64,000 nucleotides of DNA, from positions 2,170,001-2,234,000 of the forward strand of contig OY764147.1 in NCBI GenBank assembly GCA_963668115.1, written 5' to 3'. This document shows positions 49,494-58,954 of the stretch, one piece after another. Both the position numbers and the translations under genes were made by a program. Origin of the DNA: Plut-88900 sp963668115. Its GTDB lineage: Bacteria > Chloroflexota > Dehalococcoidia > Plut-88900. Numbering within the stretch: the first letter of the stretch is position 1; every line of letters begins with the position of its first letter. The notes below the pieces were generated by a model that was not told where the DNA came from, did no database searches, and was given only the letters and a program-made list of their open reading frames with translations.

Positions 49494-50708
49494 ATGGCTT
49501 CAACCGCCGCCTCCCAACCGACTGACCAGGGCCGATACCTCCTTGCCGCCACCACCGTAGCGGGCCACGGGCTCAAGCACCTCTACGCCGCCGCCTTCAT
49601 GATCGTCCTTCCGGAGATCAAGGCGGGCCTCATGCTCACTAACGTCGCCGCCGGGGCCCTGGTCACCGCCCGGGACGTCTCCGCTGGCGTATCCACCATG
49701 CCCGCCGGCTTCCTCGCCGACCGGTTCAGCGGCAAGTGGGCCACGATTCTTACCATCTCCATGGCCCTGCTCGCCATCGGTTATCTTGCCGCCGGCACCC
49801 TTGAACGTTACTGGGCCGTAGCCATCTCCATCGTCCTCTTCGGCATAGGCGTCTCCCTGTGGCACCCCTCGGCCCTCGCCTCCCTCTCCGCCCGGTTCCC
49901 GACCCGCCGCGGTTTCGCTATCTCCCTCCACGGCTCGGGCGGGTCAGCGGGGGAGATTCTCGGTCCCCTCATTGCCGGTAGCCTGCTCCTGGTCATCGCC
50001 TGGCCCGCTCTCCTCCAGTACAGCTTCATACCTACCGCCGTTGCCGCCGTCCTGGTGTGGTTCGCCCTAAGGAATCTGAGGGGCCAACAGGGCGTCACGT
50101 CCATTAGGGAGTATTTCTCCACCGCCGGCGTTCTCCTGAAGAACTGGGTCTTTATTGCCGTGGTGGTCCTCTCAGGTTTCCGGTCCCTGAGCAACCACGT
50201 CATAACCGTCTTCGTACCCATCTACCTCAAGGAAGACCTTGATTTCAACTCATTTGAAGTCGGGATTTACGCATCGATGCTCCAGGCCGTCGGCATCGTC
50301 ACCCACCCCATCATGGGCTACGTCTCCGACAAGTACGGCCGAAAAGTCGCCCTTGTTCCGGGCATGATATTCTTCGGACTTCTCTGCATAGCCCTCGCCT
50401 ACGCCGCCGAAGGCCCCCAGCTCATCCTCACCATCCTCGCCATCGGCGCTGTGATGTTCACCTTCCATCACATCTTCGTCGCCTACGCCATAGACCTTTC
50501 GCCGCCGGGGGTCCACGGCACCTCCGTAGCCCTCATCTACACGGGGTCCATGCTCTTCGGCGGCATCGGCGCTGTTCTAGGCGGTGTCCTCGCGGACGAA
50601 GTCTCTCTGCCCTCTACGTTCATCTTCGCCGGCATCGTGGTAATAGTCTCCGCCTTGCTGCTCATCTTTGTCCCGACCCGCCGCACCCCCGACCCGGTCC
50701 CCACTTAG
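49494..50708 (+). CDS. MFS transporter
   Basis: A 404-residue major-facilitator with twelve predicted hydrophobic segments in two halves. AGHGLKHLYAAAFMIVLPEIK, TMPAGFLADRFSGKW (MFS motif A-like loop), IGVSLWHPSALASLSARFP and YVSDKYGRKVALVPG (second motif A) are visible. It is related to the gene downstream. The substrate is unknown; coupling to the acyl-CoA carboxylase suggests an organic or acyl-derived compound. Confidence 0.88.
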   Translation: MASTAASQPTDQGRYLLAATTVAGHGLKHLYAAAFMIVLPEIKAGLMLTNVAAGALVTARDVSAGVSTMPAGFLADRFSGKWATILTISMALLAIGYLAAGTLERYWAVAISIVLFGIGVSLWHPSALASLSARFPTRRGFAISLHGSGGSAGEILGPLIAGSLLLVIAWPALLQYSFIPTAVAAVLVWFALRNLRGQQGVTSIREYFSTAGVLLKNWVFIAVVVLSGFRSLSNHVITVFVPIYLKEDLDFNSFEVGIYASMLQAVGIVTHPIMGYVSDKYGRKVALVPGMIFFGLLCIALAYAAEGPQLILTILAIGAVMFTFHHIFVAYAIDLSPPGVHGTSVALIYTGSMLFGGIGAVLGGVLADEVSLPSTFIFAGIVVIVSALLLIFVPTRRTPDPVPT

Positions 50709-50749
50709 CGCCCTGAAGCACCATGCCCTCCTCCAAGGAGGCCCCGACC

Positions 50750-51958
50750 ATGGACTCCCCGACACAGCGCCAACCCGGCCCCCGGCTGCTGGCGGTCACC
50801 ATGGTCGCGGGGCACGGGCTCAAGCACCTCTACGGTGCCGCCTTCACGGTCATCTTCCCTGAAATCAAGCTCGGGCTAGGACTCAGCAACCTGGCGGCGG
50901 GCGCCCTCGTCATGACCCGGGACGTGAGCAGCGGAGTCGCCGCTATGCCCGGCGGCTTTATCGCTGACAGATACAGCAGCAAGCGACCTCTAATTCTGAT
51001 GGCGGCGGTGATGCTGATCGCCTTCGGTTACCTGGCCTCAGGATCTATACAGACTTACATCGCAATAGCGCTGGCCGTAATCCTGGTCGGCGTGGGCACC
51101 TCCCTATGGCACCCGACCGCCATAGCATCTCTATCTGACCGGTTCCCCGAAAAGAGAGGCCTGGCCCTCACGATGCACGGGGCAGGGGCGAGCGTGGGAG
51201 AGGTACTGGGGCCCCTGCTGGCCGGAGCCCTCCTCCAGGTCATCCTCTGGCCGAGGCTGCTGCAATACAGCTTCTTCCCGGCCGCCCTGGCTACCATAGC
51301 CCTGTGGTTCGCCCTGCGAGGACTGAAAGGCCCACAAGGAGCGTCTTCCATCAAGGAATACTTCTCTGCTGCCGCACCACTCCTGAAAAACAGCCGGGTG
51401 ATGGCGGTTGTAGCATTGTGCGGCACAATCAGCATGGGCGACTACGCAGTCGGAACATTCCTTCCCATATACCTGAGAGAGCACCTGGAATTTCCGACCT
51501 TCAAGGTCGGGCTGTATATCTCCTTGTTGCAGGCCGTCGGCATAGTAGTCCACCCGCTTTTGGGGCTTATCTCCGACAGATTCAGCCGCAAGGCGGTGCT
51601 TTTCCCCGAGCTTACCATTTTCGGCTCGCTCTGCGTTGCCTTGGCCTACGCCGACCCCGGAATTCAGCTGCTCCTGACCATCATCGCCATCGGTGCAGTC
51701 ACCTTTGCCTACCTGCCGATCCTGGTGGCCACTGCCATAGACCTGTCGCCTCCCGGAGTCCACGGCACCATCGTCGGTCTCGTGTACAGTGGTTCAATGG
51801 CCATCGGGGCGTTTGGAGCCCTTTTTGGCGGCCTCATTGCTGACCATATATCAATAGAATCGACCTTCCTATTCGCCGGAGTCACCATAGTGGCCTCGGG
51901 CCTGGTCCTCCTCGCAATCCCCACCCGACCTAGAGAGCAACCAACCCAACTATGCTAA
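50750..51958 (+). CDS. MFS transporter, paralogue of the preceding gene
   Basis: 402 residues, same architecture as the previous transporter (AGHGLKHLYGAAFTVIFPEIK; AMPGGFIADRYSSKR; VGTSLWHPTAIASLSDRFP). ATG 50750 is chosen for its AAGGAGG 8 nt upstream; the ATG at 50723 is weaker. The two are a tandem duplication with moderate divergence, so they may handle related compounds. Confidence 0.88.
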   Translation: MDSPTQRQPGPRLLAVTMVAGHGLKHLYGAAFTVIFPEIKLGLGLSNLAAGALVMTRDVSSGVAAMPGGFIADRYSSKRPLILMAAVMLIAFGYLASGSIQTYIAIALAVILVGVGTSLWHPTAIASLSDRFPEKRGLALTMHGAGASVGEVLGPLLAGALLQVILWPRLLQYSFFPAALATIALWFALRGLKGPQGASSIKEYFSAAAPLLKNSRVMAVVALCGTISMGDYAVGTFLPIYLREHLEFPTFKVGLYISLLQAVGIVVHPLLGLISDRFSRKAVLFPELTIFGSLCVALAYADPGIQLLLTIIAIGAVTFAYLPILVATAIDLSPPGVHGTIVGLVYSGSMAIGAFGALFGGLIADHISIESTFLFAGVTIVASGLVLLAIPTRPREQPTQLC

Positions 51959-51992
51959 AATCCCCCCACACCACCCCCCACGGAGCAACGCC

Positions 51993-52703
51993 ATGACCAC
52001 CGACACCTTTTGGACCGACCTGCGGGAAGAAATCCAGTCCGAGGCCGTCAGCAAGCACCCCATTTATATCGACCTGGTCAACGGCGACCTCCAGCGAAAC
52101 ACCATCGCTGAGCTTTGCGCCCAGCTCAAGTTCACCGTCGAAGAGGGCATCTCCTCCCTCTCCCTCATCATCCCACAGGCCCCGAGACACACCCGCATGG
52201 AACTCGCCGAGAACCTGTATGGGGAACTGACCGGCACCCCAAAGGTCCCGTCCCACTGGGAACTCGCCATCCGGGCTGGCGCAGCCGCCGGTTTCTCCGA
52301 GGATGACGTCGACTCCCGGCCCATGATCCCCGAGACCAAGGTCTACCCCGACACCGTCTCCGCCTACGCCATGCGCGGCAAGTGGTTGGAGGCCCTCAGC
52401 TTCGTCTCAATGGGCATCGAGGACATGTTTACCGAGTTCTGCGACGGCGTAACCAGGGCCCTGATTGAAAAATACGGCTTCACCGAAGATGAAGCCGCCT
52501 ACTTCGCCGTCCACGTCGGCGCCGACGAAGTCCACGCTGAAACGGGCTGGACCACCGCTATGTCCATGGCCACCACCCCCGAGGCAAAAGCCTCCATCAG
52601 ACGAGCCGCCCTTGAGGGCCGCAATATGTGGTGGAACATGTACTCCGCCGTCTACAAGATGGGCGAAGGCAAGGAAGCCAAAATGCTCAGGCTGGATGCC
52701 TAA
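51993..52703 (+). CDS. heme-oxygenase-fold iron oxidase (TenA/PqqC/CADD-like)
   Basis: A 236-residue all-helical protein. Conserved acidic and His residues fit the diiron HDO type: FTVEEGISSLSL, ENLYGELTG, GIEDMFTEFCDGV and AYFAVHVGADEVHAETG (the HxxxDxxH-like C-terminal pair). Such enzymes oxidise or cleave small molecules or lipids; the substrate is not visible. Its stop overlaps the lhr stop on the other strand by 4 nt. A CACGGAGCAACGCC leader precedes the ATG. Confidence 0.8.
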   Translation: MTTDTFWTDLREEIQSEAVSKHPIYIDLVNGDLQRNTIAELCAQLKFTVEEGISSLSLIIPQAPRHTRMELAENLYGELTGTPKVPSHWELAIRAGAAAGFSEDDVDSRPMIPETKVYPDTVSAYAMRGKWLEALSFVSMGIEDMFTEFCDGVTRALIEKYGFTEDEAAYFAVHVGADEVHAETGWTTAMSMATTPEAKASIRRAALEGRNMWWNMYSAVYKMGEGKEAKMLRLDA

Positions 52704-55700
52704 ACTCGAAAGCCTCTGAGATTGGCACGAGGTCTGGGGCTCGGCCTGGTCGCTGCGAGCACCTCCAACTTAGCGTTGCGTGGCAGCGCAGACCTTTCAT
52801 TCAGCCGCCCACCCTCCACAGAAGCCACGGCAACCCCATTCTGGTAGACCACCAGGTTCCCCATCGTCGCAGGCACCCGCGCCCCGGGGCTGATGATGCC
52901 CACCAGGTTCAACGGGTCGCACGCCGACACTTGCACATACCTCCCCGACCCCTCCTGCCTCCGCGTCGACCGCAGCATATCTATGGCCTCAGGTAGTGCG
53001 AACTGCTCTCCCACGTGCCCCGACACGAACCGGCCACCCCGTATCTTCCCTTGCGCCTCCGCCCGACGGTAGATTCTCACCAGCTCACGCCACGGCGGAG
53101 ACATCGGTTCCCGGGCCAGCATTTCGTAGAACACCACCCCGTACCGGCGAAGAAGTTGGAATGCCCTCTCGGTCTCGGCGGACTCACACTCATCCAAGGG
53201 CCGCAATAGCGACCATCGCGTCGTCGAGGGCCGGTTCCTGGCCCGCCTCCTCAGGTGTGCCCTCCGCCGCATTGCCGGGAGAGGCCCGTTGTTGACCTGC
53301 CGCAAAGGCGTAAACCCGTCCGCCGTCACCCGACCCGTCGCCACCAGCTGCCACAACCCATCCTTCACCTCCGATGGCAGCCGTCGGCTCAACTTCGCAA
53401 TGTCCGGTTGGAAGGAAGCGCCTCTCTTGTATAGCACGTGAAGTATGTCCCGGGCCGCACCCCCTAGCCCCGAGTCTTCCTCGGGAGGCGGGTCCAGAAG
53501 CCAGTCCAGGTTCTCCCGCAATCCGAGGGTTACCGGCCCATTGCGTGTCAGCCCGACCTTTGATATCGGCTGCTCAATTGCGTGGTGACGCTGGTTCATC
53601 CGTCCCCACACCACCTCCCCGCCGAAGCACAGGTCATCCAGCATGGAAGGTTCGTACCCAGCTACCCGCGCCTTGAGCAGGTGAGGTTCCCATGCACCCG
53701 CCGCCGCCTCGAATCCCTGTAGCTGCTCGATCGCCTCCACCAGCCCCGACTCACCACTCAGCATCCTGTCGGGCTCCACGTGCTGCCATCGCAGCAGGAA
53801 TCGCATGAACACCGCCTCGGAGACCGGTTCGATCTCCCGCCGCAGCCTCGATATAGTCGCTCGGTGTATCCGCGCCAGTATCCGCCTGTCGCAGTACTCC
53901 TCTTCGACAGCCCCGGGCCTGAAGGAACCTCTAAGCACCTGGCCCTCGGCCTCAAGTCGGGCCAACGCCGACTTCACCAGCCCCTCGGACAAAGCAAGCG
54001 CTTCACAGATTTCAGCCAAAGTCTGTGGCCCCGACACCTCCGCCCTCCCCCTGACCAGCCGCACCGTGGCCTCCCCAGGATTGGCGGCATCCCGGTCGCT
54101 GAGAAATCGTGTGGGGGGCGTGGGTCTTAAGACCGCGTCCGGGTACGCCCCCATAATTTCCCTCACTGACTCCACCGCCACCCACGCCCTGTCCCCATCG
54201 GCCCGCCTGAACGTCGTCACCCTCCCCGATTCCATCAACCCTTCCAGCCACCCCCCCACGATTCCCCCATCAACCCTGCCGTACCGCTCCCCGATTTCCC
54301 TTTCCGAAAGCGGCCCCACGCTCAGAAGCAAGTCATGCAGTTCGTGGGTATCGCGGGCCGGAGGCCAGGCGTCCTCTGCCGCCGCGGCTATAGCCTCCGG
54401 GTCCAGCGATGCCAGGTCCCGGGAGTCCTCCGGCAACGCCCGACGCAGCGAGACAGCCCGAGACCTCCGCTCCTCCAGTGGAGCGTCGTCCAGGAACGCA
54501 TATGGCATTGCGTTCAATATCTGGTGAGAAAACACGGAGGGTTGGGGCGTGTCCCTGGCGAACACCTCCACCTTCCCCTGTTCGATATCACCTAAGAGCC
54601 GCGTCAACCCTTCCAGGTCCATCGCCTCCGTGAGGCAGTCACGCACCGTTTCGAAGACCAGGGGATGGTCCGGCACCTCGATGTCTGTCATCGGGGCGTT
54701 GTCCTGGCACTGTACCTGGGCCGGAAACACCGACGCCAGCAAATCGTCCGACCTCATCCGCACCAGCGGCGCCGGAACCTTCTTCCCACCCGAAAACCTC
54801 AAAATAGCCAATGCCCGAGTGGCATTCCACCGCCACCGGGTCTGGAACAGGGGCGCCTGCAATGCCGCTTGCGTCAGCACCTTTTCCACGTTGCGCGGCG
54901 TAAGGAAGCTGAACATCTCTTCCAAGGGGAAGGAAAGGCTCGGGCCCAGCGAGAAGTTGATGCCATCGTCCGTGGCTGCTGCCTGAAGCTCGAAGTCGAA
55001 GCTGCGGCATATCTGCTTTCGCAAGGCCAGCCCCCACGCCCGGTTCACCCGTGCCCCGAGCGGCGAGTGAATAACAACCTGCGTCCCGCCCGACTCGTCA
55101 AAGAACCTTTCGGCATATATCTTCTTCCCTGACGGCACTCCCCCCAGCACACGACGCCCTTCGTCTACATAGGCGACGGCCTGCTGCGCTGCCTCCCCTC
55201 CCTCCCCCGATTCCTCCGTCACCCACTCGACTGCCTCTCTCTCGGCCTCCAGCCGCTCCTCGATGCCCCTCCGAAGGTCCGTTATCTCCTCCGAAAGCTC
55301 CCAAGTCCGACCCGGCGCCTCTCCCAGCCAGAAGGGTATCGTCGGGGCCTCGCCCTGGGCGTCCTCCACCCTCACCCGACCGCTCTCCACCCTTCGAATG
55401 CGCCAGGGCGTATTGCCCAGCAGGAATATATCTCCCCGCATGCTCTCGATTGCGAAGTCTTCGTTGACCGTTCCTACGAAGACGCCCTCGGGGTCCGCGA
55501 CGACATCGTAATCAGCTGTGTCGGGAATCGCTCCCCCGCTGGTCAGGGCCGTTATCCGAGCCCCCCTCCGGGCCCTCAACGTCCCCCCGACTCCGTCCCT
55601 GTGCAGGTGCGCCGACCTCCTTCCCTCCCGCGGCGCAACGCCCTCGGCCAGCATCTTCACCACCTCGTCGAATTTGTCCCTGGGCAGGTCCCGGTACGGA

Positions 55701-57022
55701 TATGCCTTCCGGAATGTGTCAAACAGTTCGTCCTCGTCCCATTCCTCGGCAACGCAGCCCGCAACTATCTGTTGCGCCAGTACGTCCAGCGGCCACTTTG
55801 GAATGGACAAAGTGTCCAAGTTCTGCCGACGCACGGCTCTCGCTAGGGCCAGGCACTCCAGCAGTTCATCCCGGGTCAGTGGAAACATCCGACCCTTGGG
55901 TGTCCCGTATATCGTGTGCCCCGACCGTCCCACCCTCTGCATCAACAGCCCGATGGACCGCGGCGACCCTATCTGGCACACCAGGTCCACTTGCCCCACG
56001 TCGATACCCAACTCCAGCGACGCCGTTGCCACGCATATCTTGGTCTTCCCCGCCTTCAGGGCCTGTTCCGCCTGGAACCGCCTCTCCCGCGACATGCTCC
56101 CGTGGTGCGCCGCTATCGCATCCTCTCCCAGCTTCTCCGTAAGTTGGTGCGCCACCCTCTCCACCAACCGGCGCGTGTTCACGAACAGCAGTGTGCTCCC
56201 GTGCCCCTCGGCCAGTTCGACCACCCTGTCCAGCGTCTCTGCCCAGAGCTCGTGGCTGGCTATCGGGCCCAGCTCGGAGCCAAGCATCTCGATGGCCAGG
56301 TCCATCTTCCGAGCATGCCCCGCATTCACTATCAGGCAGTCCGGCTCCCCCGACTCGCTGATGTTCGCATTCCCGACCAGGAACCTCGCCACCTCCTCTA
56401 TCGGCCTCTGCGTCGCCGAAAGCCCGATCCTCGTGACCGGCCCTTCCGCCAGCTCGCAAAGCCGCTCCACCGAAAGGCTCAGGTGAGACCCTCGCTTGTC
56501 GTCGGCGACTGCGTGAATCTCATCGATAATCAGCTTCCTCACGCCCTTCAACCCCTGTCTCCCGCTCTTGGACGTAAGCAGGATATACAGCGACTCCGGG
56601 GTGGTTATCAGGATGTGCGGCGGCCTCTTGGCCATGCTCTGCCGCTGGGAAGCCTTGGTGTCCCCCGTCCGCAGCCCGACCCGTATCTCGGGTGCCGGGA
56701 CCCCCATCTCCTCCGCTTTGGCCGTTATCTCGGCTAGGGGCCCCGCTAGGTTCCTCTCGATGTCGTTTGACAGGGCCTTCAACGGGGAGACGTACACTAT
56801 CTGGGTCACGTCATCCAGCCCCGAGTCCAAACCCTCCCGGATCAGGTCGTCGATGCACTTCAGGAATGCGGCCAGCGTCTTGCCCGACCCCGTAGGCGCC
56901 GAGATCAGCGTGTGCTTCCCCTGCGCAATCGACTCCCAGCCTCGGGCCTGGGCCTCCGTAGGCCCCTCAAACTGCTCCTCGAACCACGACTTGACTACGG
57001 GATGAAAACCGTCCATTCCCAT
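52700..57022 (-). CDS. lhr: Lhr-family ATP-dependent helicase
   Basis: A 1440-residue superfamily-2 helicase. RecA1 has the Q-motif region PTEAQARGWESIAQG, Walker A SAPTGSGKTL (about 41-50), motif Ia VSPLKALSND, TTPESLY, DEIH (about 169) and GLSATQ. RecA2 has LFVNTRRLVE, AHHGS, VATASLELGIDVG and QRVGRSGH. A winged-helix and beta-barrel Lhr core and a long C-terminal extension follow. It acts in DNA repair or RNA metabolism. It is longer than an Lhr-core and matches the full-length actinobacterial type. The ATG is preceded by TGTTAACAT 6 nt upstream. Confidence 0.94.
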   Translation of the reverse strand: MGMDGFHPVVKSWFEEQFEGPTEAQARGWESIAQGKHTLISAPTGSGKTLAAFLKCIDDLIREGLDSGLDDVTQIVYVSPLKALSNDIERNLAGPLAEITAKAEEMGVPAPEIRVGLRTGDTKASQRQSMAKRPPHILITTPESLYILLTSKSGRQGLKGVRKLIIDEIHAVADDKRGSHLSLSVERLCELAEGPVTRIGLSATQRPIEEVARFLVGNANISESGEPDCLIVNAGHARKMDLAIEMLGSELGPIASHELWAETLDRVVELAEGHGSTLLFVNTRRLVERVAHQLTEKLGEDAIAAHHGSMSRERRFQAEQALKAGKTKICVATASLELGIDVGQVDLVCQIGSPRSIGLLMQRVGRSGHTIYGTPKGRMFPLTRDELLECLALARAVRRQNLDTLSIPKWPLDVLAQQIVAGCVAEEWDEDELFDTFRKAYPYRDLPRDKFDEVVKMLAEGVAPREGRRSAHLHRDGVGGTLRARRGARITALTSGGAIPDTADYDVVADPEGVFVGTVNEDFAIESMRGDIFLLGNTPWRIRRVESGRVRVEDAQGEAPTIPFWLGEAPGRTWELSEEITDLRRGIEERLEAEREAVEWVTEESGEGGEAAQQAVAYVDEGRRVLGGVPSGKKIYAERFFDESGGTQVVIHSPLGARVNRAWGLALRKQICRSFDFELQAAATDDGINFSLGPSLSFPLEEMFSFLTPRNVEKVLTQAALQAPLFQTRWRWNATRALAILRFSGGKKVPAPLVRMRSDDLLASVFPAQVQCQDNAPMTDIEVPDHPLVFETVRDCLTEAMDLEGLTRLLGDIEQGKVEVFARDTPQPSVFSHQILNAMPYAFLDDAPLEERRSRAVSLRRALPEDSRDLASLDPEAIAAAAEDAWPPARDTHELHDLLLSVGPLSEREIGERYGRVDGGIVGGWLEGLMESGRVTTFRRADGDRAWVAVESVREIMGAYPDAVLRPTPPTRFLSDRDAANPGEATVRLVRGRAEVSGPQTLAEICEALALSEGLVKSALARLEAEGQVLRGSFRPGAVEEEYCDRRILARIHRATISRLRREIEPVSEAVFMRFLLRWQHVEPDRMLSGESGLVEAIEQLQGFEAAAGAWEPHLLKARVAGYEPSMLDDLCFGGEVVWGRMNQRHHAIEQPISKVGLTRNGPVTLGLRENLDWLLDPPPEEDSGLGGAARDILHVLYKRGASFQPDIAKLSRRLPSEVKDGLWQLVATGRVTADGFTPLRQVNNGPLPAMRRRAHLRRRARNRPSTTRWSLLRPLDECESAETERAFQLLRRYGVVFYEMLAREPMSPPWRELVRIYRRAEAQGKIRGGRFVSGHVGEQFALPEAIDMLRSTRRQEGSGRYVQVSACDPLNLVGIISPGARVPATMGNLVVYQNGVAVASVEGGRLNERSALPRNAKLEVLAATRPSPRPRANLRGFRV

Positions 57023-57028
57023 GCCCGA

Positions 57029-57037
57029 ATGTTAACA
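57029..57037 (-). promoter_or_regulatory. extended -10, putative leaderless promoter of lhr
   Basis: TGTTAACAT on the minus strand ends 6 nt before ATG 57022. No Shine-Dalgarno is visible, which fits a leaderless start. Confidence 0.5.
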
Positions 57038-57064
57038 CACGCCACGTATGGTGCTTTCCTAGTT

Positions 57065-57106
57065 TTGACGAAGTGCCAACTGTGGTTTACAATGTACACT
57101 GGTACA
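57065..57106 (+). promoter_or_regulatory. promoter and operator of the HigBA-like module
   Basis: TTGACG (57065-57070), 17-bp spacer, TACAAT (57088-57093). An inverted repeat TGTAC-actg-GTACA (57093-57106) lies immediately downstream of the -10, where autorepression by the antitoxin would act. The ATG follows at 57108 with a very short leader. Confidence 0.65.
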
Positions 57107-57107
57107 A

Positions 57108-57413
57108 ATGAATTTTGAGATTATTGAAAGTGCTACATTTACCAGGTGGTTTAGTAGGCTTAGAGATGCGACTGCCAAGCTAAAGATAGATGCTCGAATG
57201 AGAAGTGTGACTCAGGGCAACTTGGGGGACATGCAGTCAGTAGGCGAAGGTGCTTTTGAGCTACGAATTCATTACGGCCCTGGCTATCGTCTTTACTTCA
57301 TTCGAAACGGGCCAACCATCATCGTACTACTTTGTGGAGGCGATAAGTCCAGCCAACGTAGAGACATAGAACGTGCTCATCAATTGGCGAGAGAATGGAG
57401 GAGCCGAGCATGA
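57108..57413 (+). CDS. higB: RelE/HigB-type toxin
   Basis: A 101-residue mRNA-interferase-like toxin. The ESATFTRWFSRLRDATAK helix, RMRSVTQGNLGD, the loop VGEGAFELRIHYGPGYRLYF and LLCGGDKSSQRRDIERA are typical of HigB-like proteins of the addiction-module type. The toxin gene comes first and the stop overlaps the antitoxin start by 4 nt, as in higBA operons. Confidence 0.88.
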   Translation: MNFEIIESATFTRWFSRLRDATAKLKIDARMRSVTQGNLGDMQSVGEGAFELRIHYGPGYRLYFIRNGPTIIVLLCGGDKSSQRRDIERAHQLAREWRSRA

Positions 57414-57784
57414 AATTGCCGAAAGGATACACATATTGGGATCCCACCGAACGTCTCAAGGACATGGAATACGCCAGACTCTATGTTGAGGCCTGCTCTG
57501 AGGAAGACCCCGGCGACGGCAACGTCATACGGGCCTCCCTGCAGGACGTTGCTCGAGCTCAGAACACGAGCGCCCTCGCTCGCGAAATTGGGATAAGCCG
57601 GGCCGGCCTCTACAAGACTCTCTCCCCCGACGGAAACCCCAGCTTTGCCACCATCATGCGCCTCACCCGAGCCCTCGGCGTCCAGGTGGTCCTTCGACCT
57701 ATGCCTAAGGAGCATCTCAAAGCTGAAGAAGAGTCTGAGTCTCCCGAGGTCGAGGAAACTTCCCCCACCCCCACCATCGGCTAA
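57410..57784 (+). CDS. higA: HigA-like antitoxin
   Basis: 124 residues from ATG 57410 (MKLPKGYTYWDPTERL). The XRE-type helix-turn-helix SALAREIGISRAGLYKTLS and GNPSFATIMRLTRALGVQVVL matches the addiction-module antidote family. The C-terminal acidic tail (EEESESPEVEETSP) is longer than usual. GGAGGAG precedes the ATG. The protein should bind the TGTAC repeat upstream of higB. Confidence 0.88.
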   Translation: MKLPKGYTYWDPTERLKDMEYARLYVEACSEEDPGDGNVIRASLQDVARAQNTSALAREIGISRAGLYKTLSPDGNPSFATIMRLTRALGVQVVLRPMPKEHLKAEEESESPEVEETSPTPTIG

Positions 57785-57834
57785 CCACCGACCCGGCCGT
57801 TCCGCAGTCCGGCCGAGCCCTTGACCCTCCTTTG

Positions 57835-57843
57835 TGCTACGAT
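57835..57843 (+). promoter_or_regulatory. extended -10, putative leaderless promoter of the phosphonoacetate-hydrolase-like gene
   Basis: TGCTACGAT ends 7 nt before ATG 57851. TTGACC at 57821-57826 is too close (11 bp) to be its -35. Confidence 0.4.
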
Positions 57844-57850
57844 TACGCCC

Positions 57851-58951
57851 ATGGACAGACCAATAGTAATAATAATGGTCGACGGCTTCGACCCCGAATA
57901 CATTCAGGCCTGCAACATTCCTAACATCGACGAGGTCTGTTCCAGGGGTTTCCTGAAAATCGGGCTGTCCATGATGCCCTCGGTGACCAACGTGAACAAC
58001 GTTTCCCTCGTCACCGGCCTCTACCCCGAATCCCACGGCATCAACTGCAACTACTGGCTCAACTCCGACACGGGCCGGGAGACCTACATGGAGTCCGCCG
58101 ACTTCATCCTAGCAGATACCATCTTCCAGAAAGCCACATCACTCGGGAAACGTTCCCTGATGGTCTCATCCAAGGACAAGCTCCGCACCCTCATCGGCGC
58201 TCACGCCACCGTCGGATTCTCTTCGGAGGAGCCGCTGGAAGAGGTTGTGTCGGCTGTAGGGCCCCCGCCCCCCATCTACTCCCTTGAAGTCAACGGCTGG
58301 ATCATGCAGGCTGCCGACCACCTGATGTCTGATCAGCACTTCGACGTCGTTTACATCGCCACTACCGACTACGCCATGCACACCTTCCCCCCCGACCACC
58401 CCGAGTCCCAGCGCCACATGACCATCCTCGACGATACCATCGGCGACCTCCTCTCCCACCACCCCGACGTCACCCTCCTCCTCACCGCCGATCACGGCAT
58501 GTCCTCCAAGGATAAGATGGTGGACCTGAAGGGAATACTCGGGTCCCGGGGCATCGAATCCAACCCCGTGCCCATTATCAAGGACCGCTACGTGTTGCAG
58601 CACTCTAATCTGGGAGGTTGCACCTTCATCTATCTGGACAACAAAGATACAGAAGAGGCCTTGGAAATCCTACGGGAAACGCCTGGAGTTCACAGCGCCT
58701 TCTCCCGTGAAGAAGCTGTGGAGGAGTACCGACTCCACGCAGGGAGAATGGGCAACATCTTCGTCAACGCAGAGAAGAATGTCGTGTTCGGAGACCCGAA
58801 CGAAATTGAAATGAGGGTCGGCCTCCGCTCCCACGCCTCCATCCACGAGCAGGCGATACCGCTCATCGCCTACAACTCAGACCTCAACCCCGACGACGTC
58901 GAAGAAAACCGCCACCTCGGCCAGTACGCGCTGACCAGACTGGTTTCCTAA
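57851..58951 (+). CDS. alkaline-phosphatase-superfamily hydrolase, phosphonoacetate-hydrolase-like
   Basis: 366 residues. IIMVDGFDPEYI (first metal Asp), PSVTNVNNVSLVTG with the Thr nucleophile, DYAMHTFPPDH, LLTADHGM (Asp-His pair) and HASIHEQ (final His) form the bimetallic site of the nucleotide-pyrophosphatase/phosphonoacetate-hydrolase group. PSxTNxNN strongly recalls phosphonoacetate hydrolase, which splits the C-P bond to give acetate and phosphate. It could also act on phosphodiesters. No phosphonate transport gene is nearby. Confidence 0.8.
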   Translation: MDRPIVIIMVDGFDPEYIQACNIPNIDEVCSRGFLKIGLSMMPSVTNVNNVSLVTGLYPESHGINCNYWLNSDTGRETYMESADFILADTIFQKATSLGKRSLMVSSKDKLRTLIGAHATVGFSSEEPLEEVVSAVGPPPPIYSLEVNGWIMQAADHLMSDQHFDVVYIATTDYAMHTFPPDHPESQRHMTILDDTIGDLLSHHPDVTLLLTADHGMSSKDKMVDLKGILGSRGIESNPVPIIKDRYVLQHSNLGGCTFIYLDNKDTEEALEILRETPGVHSAFSREEAVEEYRLHAGRMGNIFVNAEKNVVFGDPNEIEMRVGLRSHASIHEQAIPLIAYNSDLNPDDVEENRHLGQYALTRLVS

Positions 58952-58954
58952 CTC

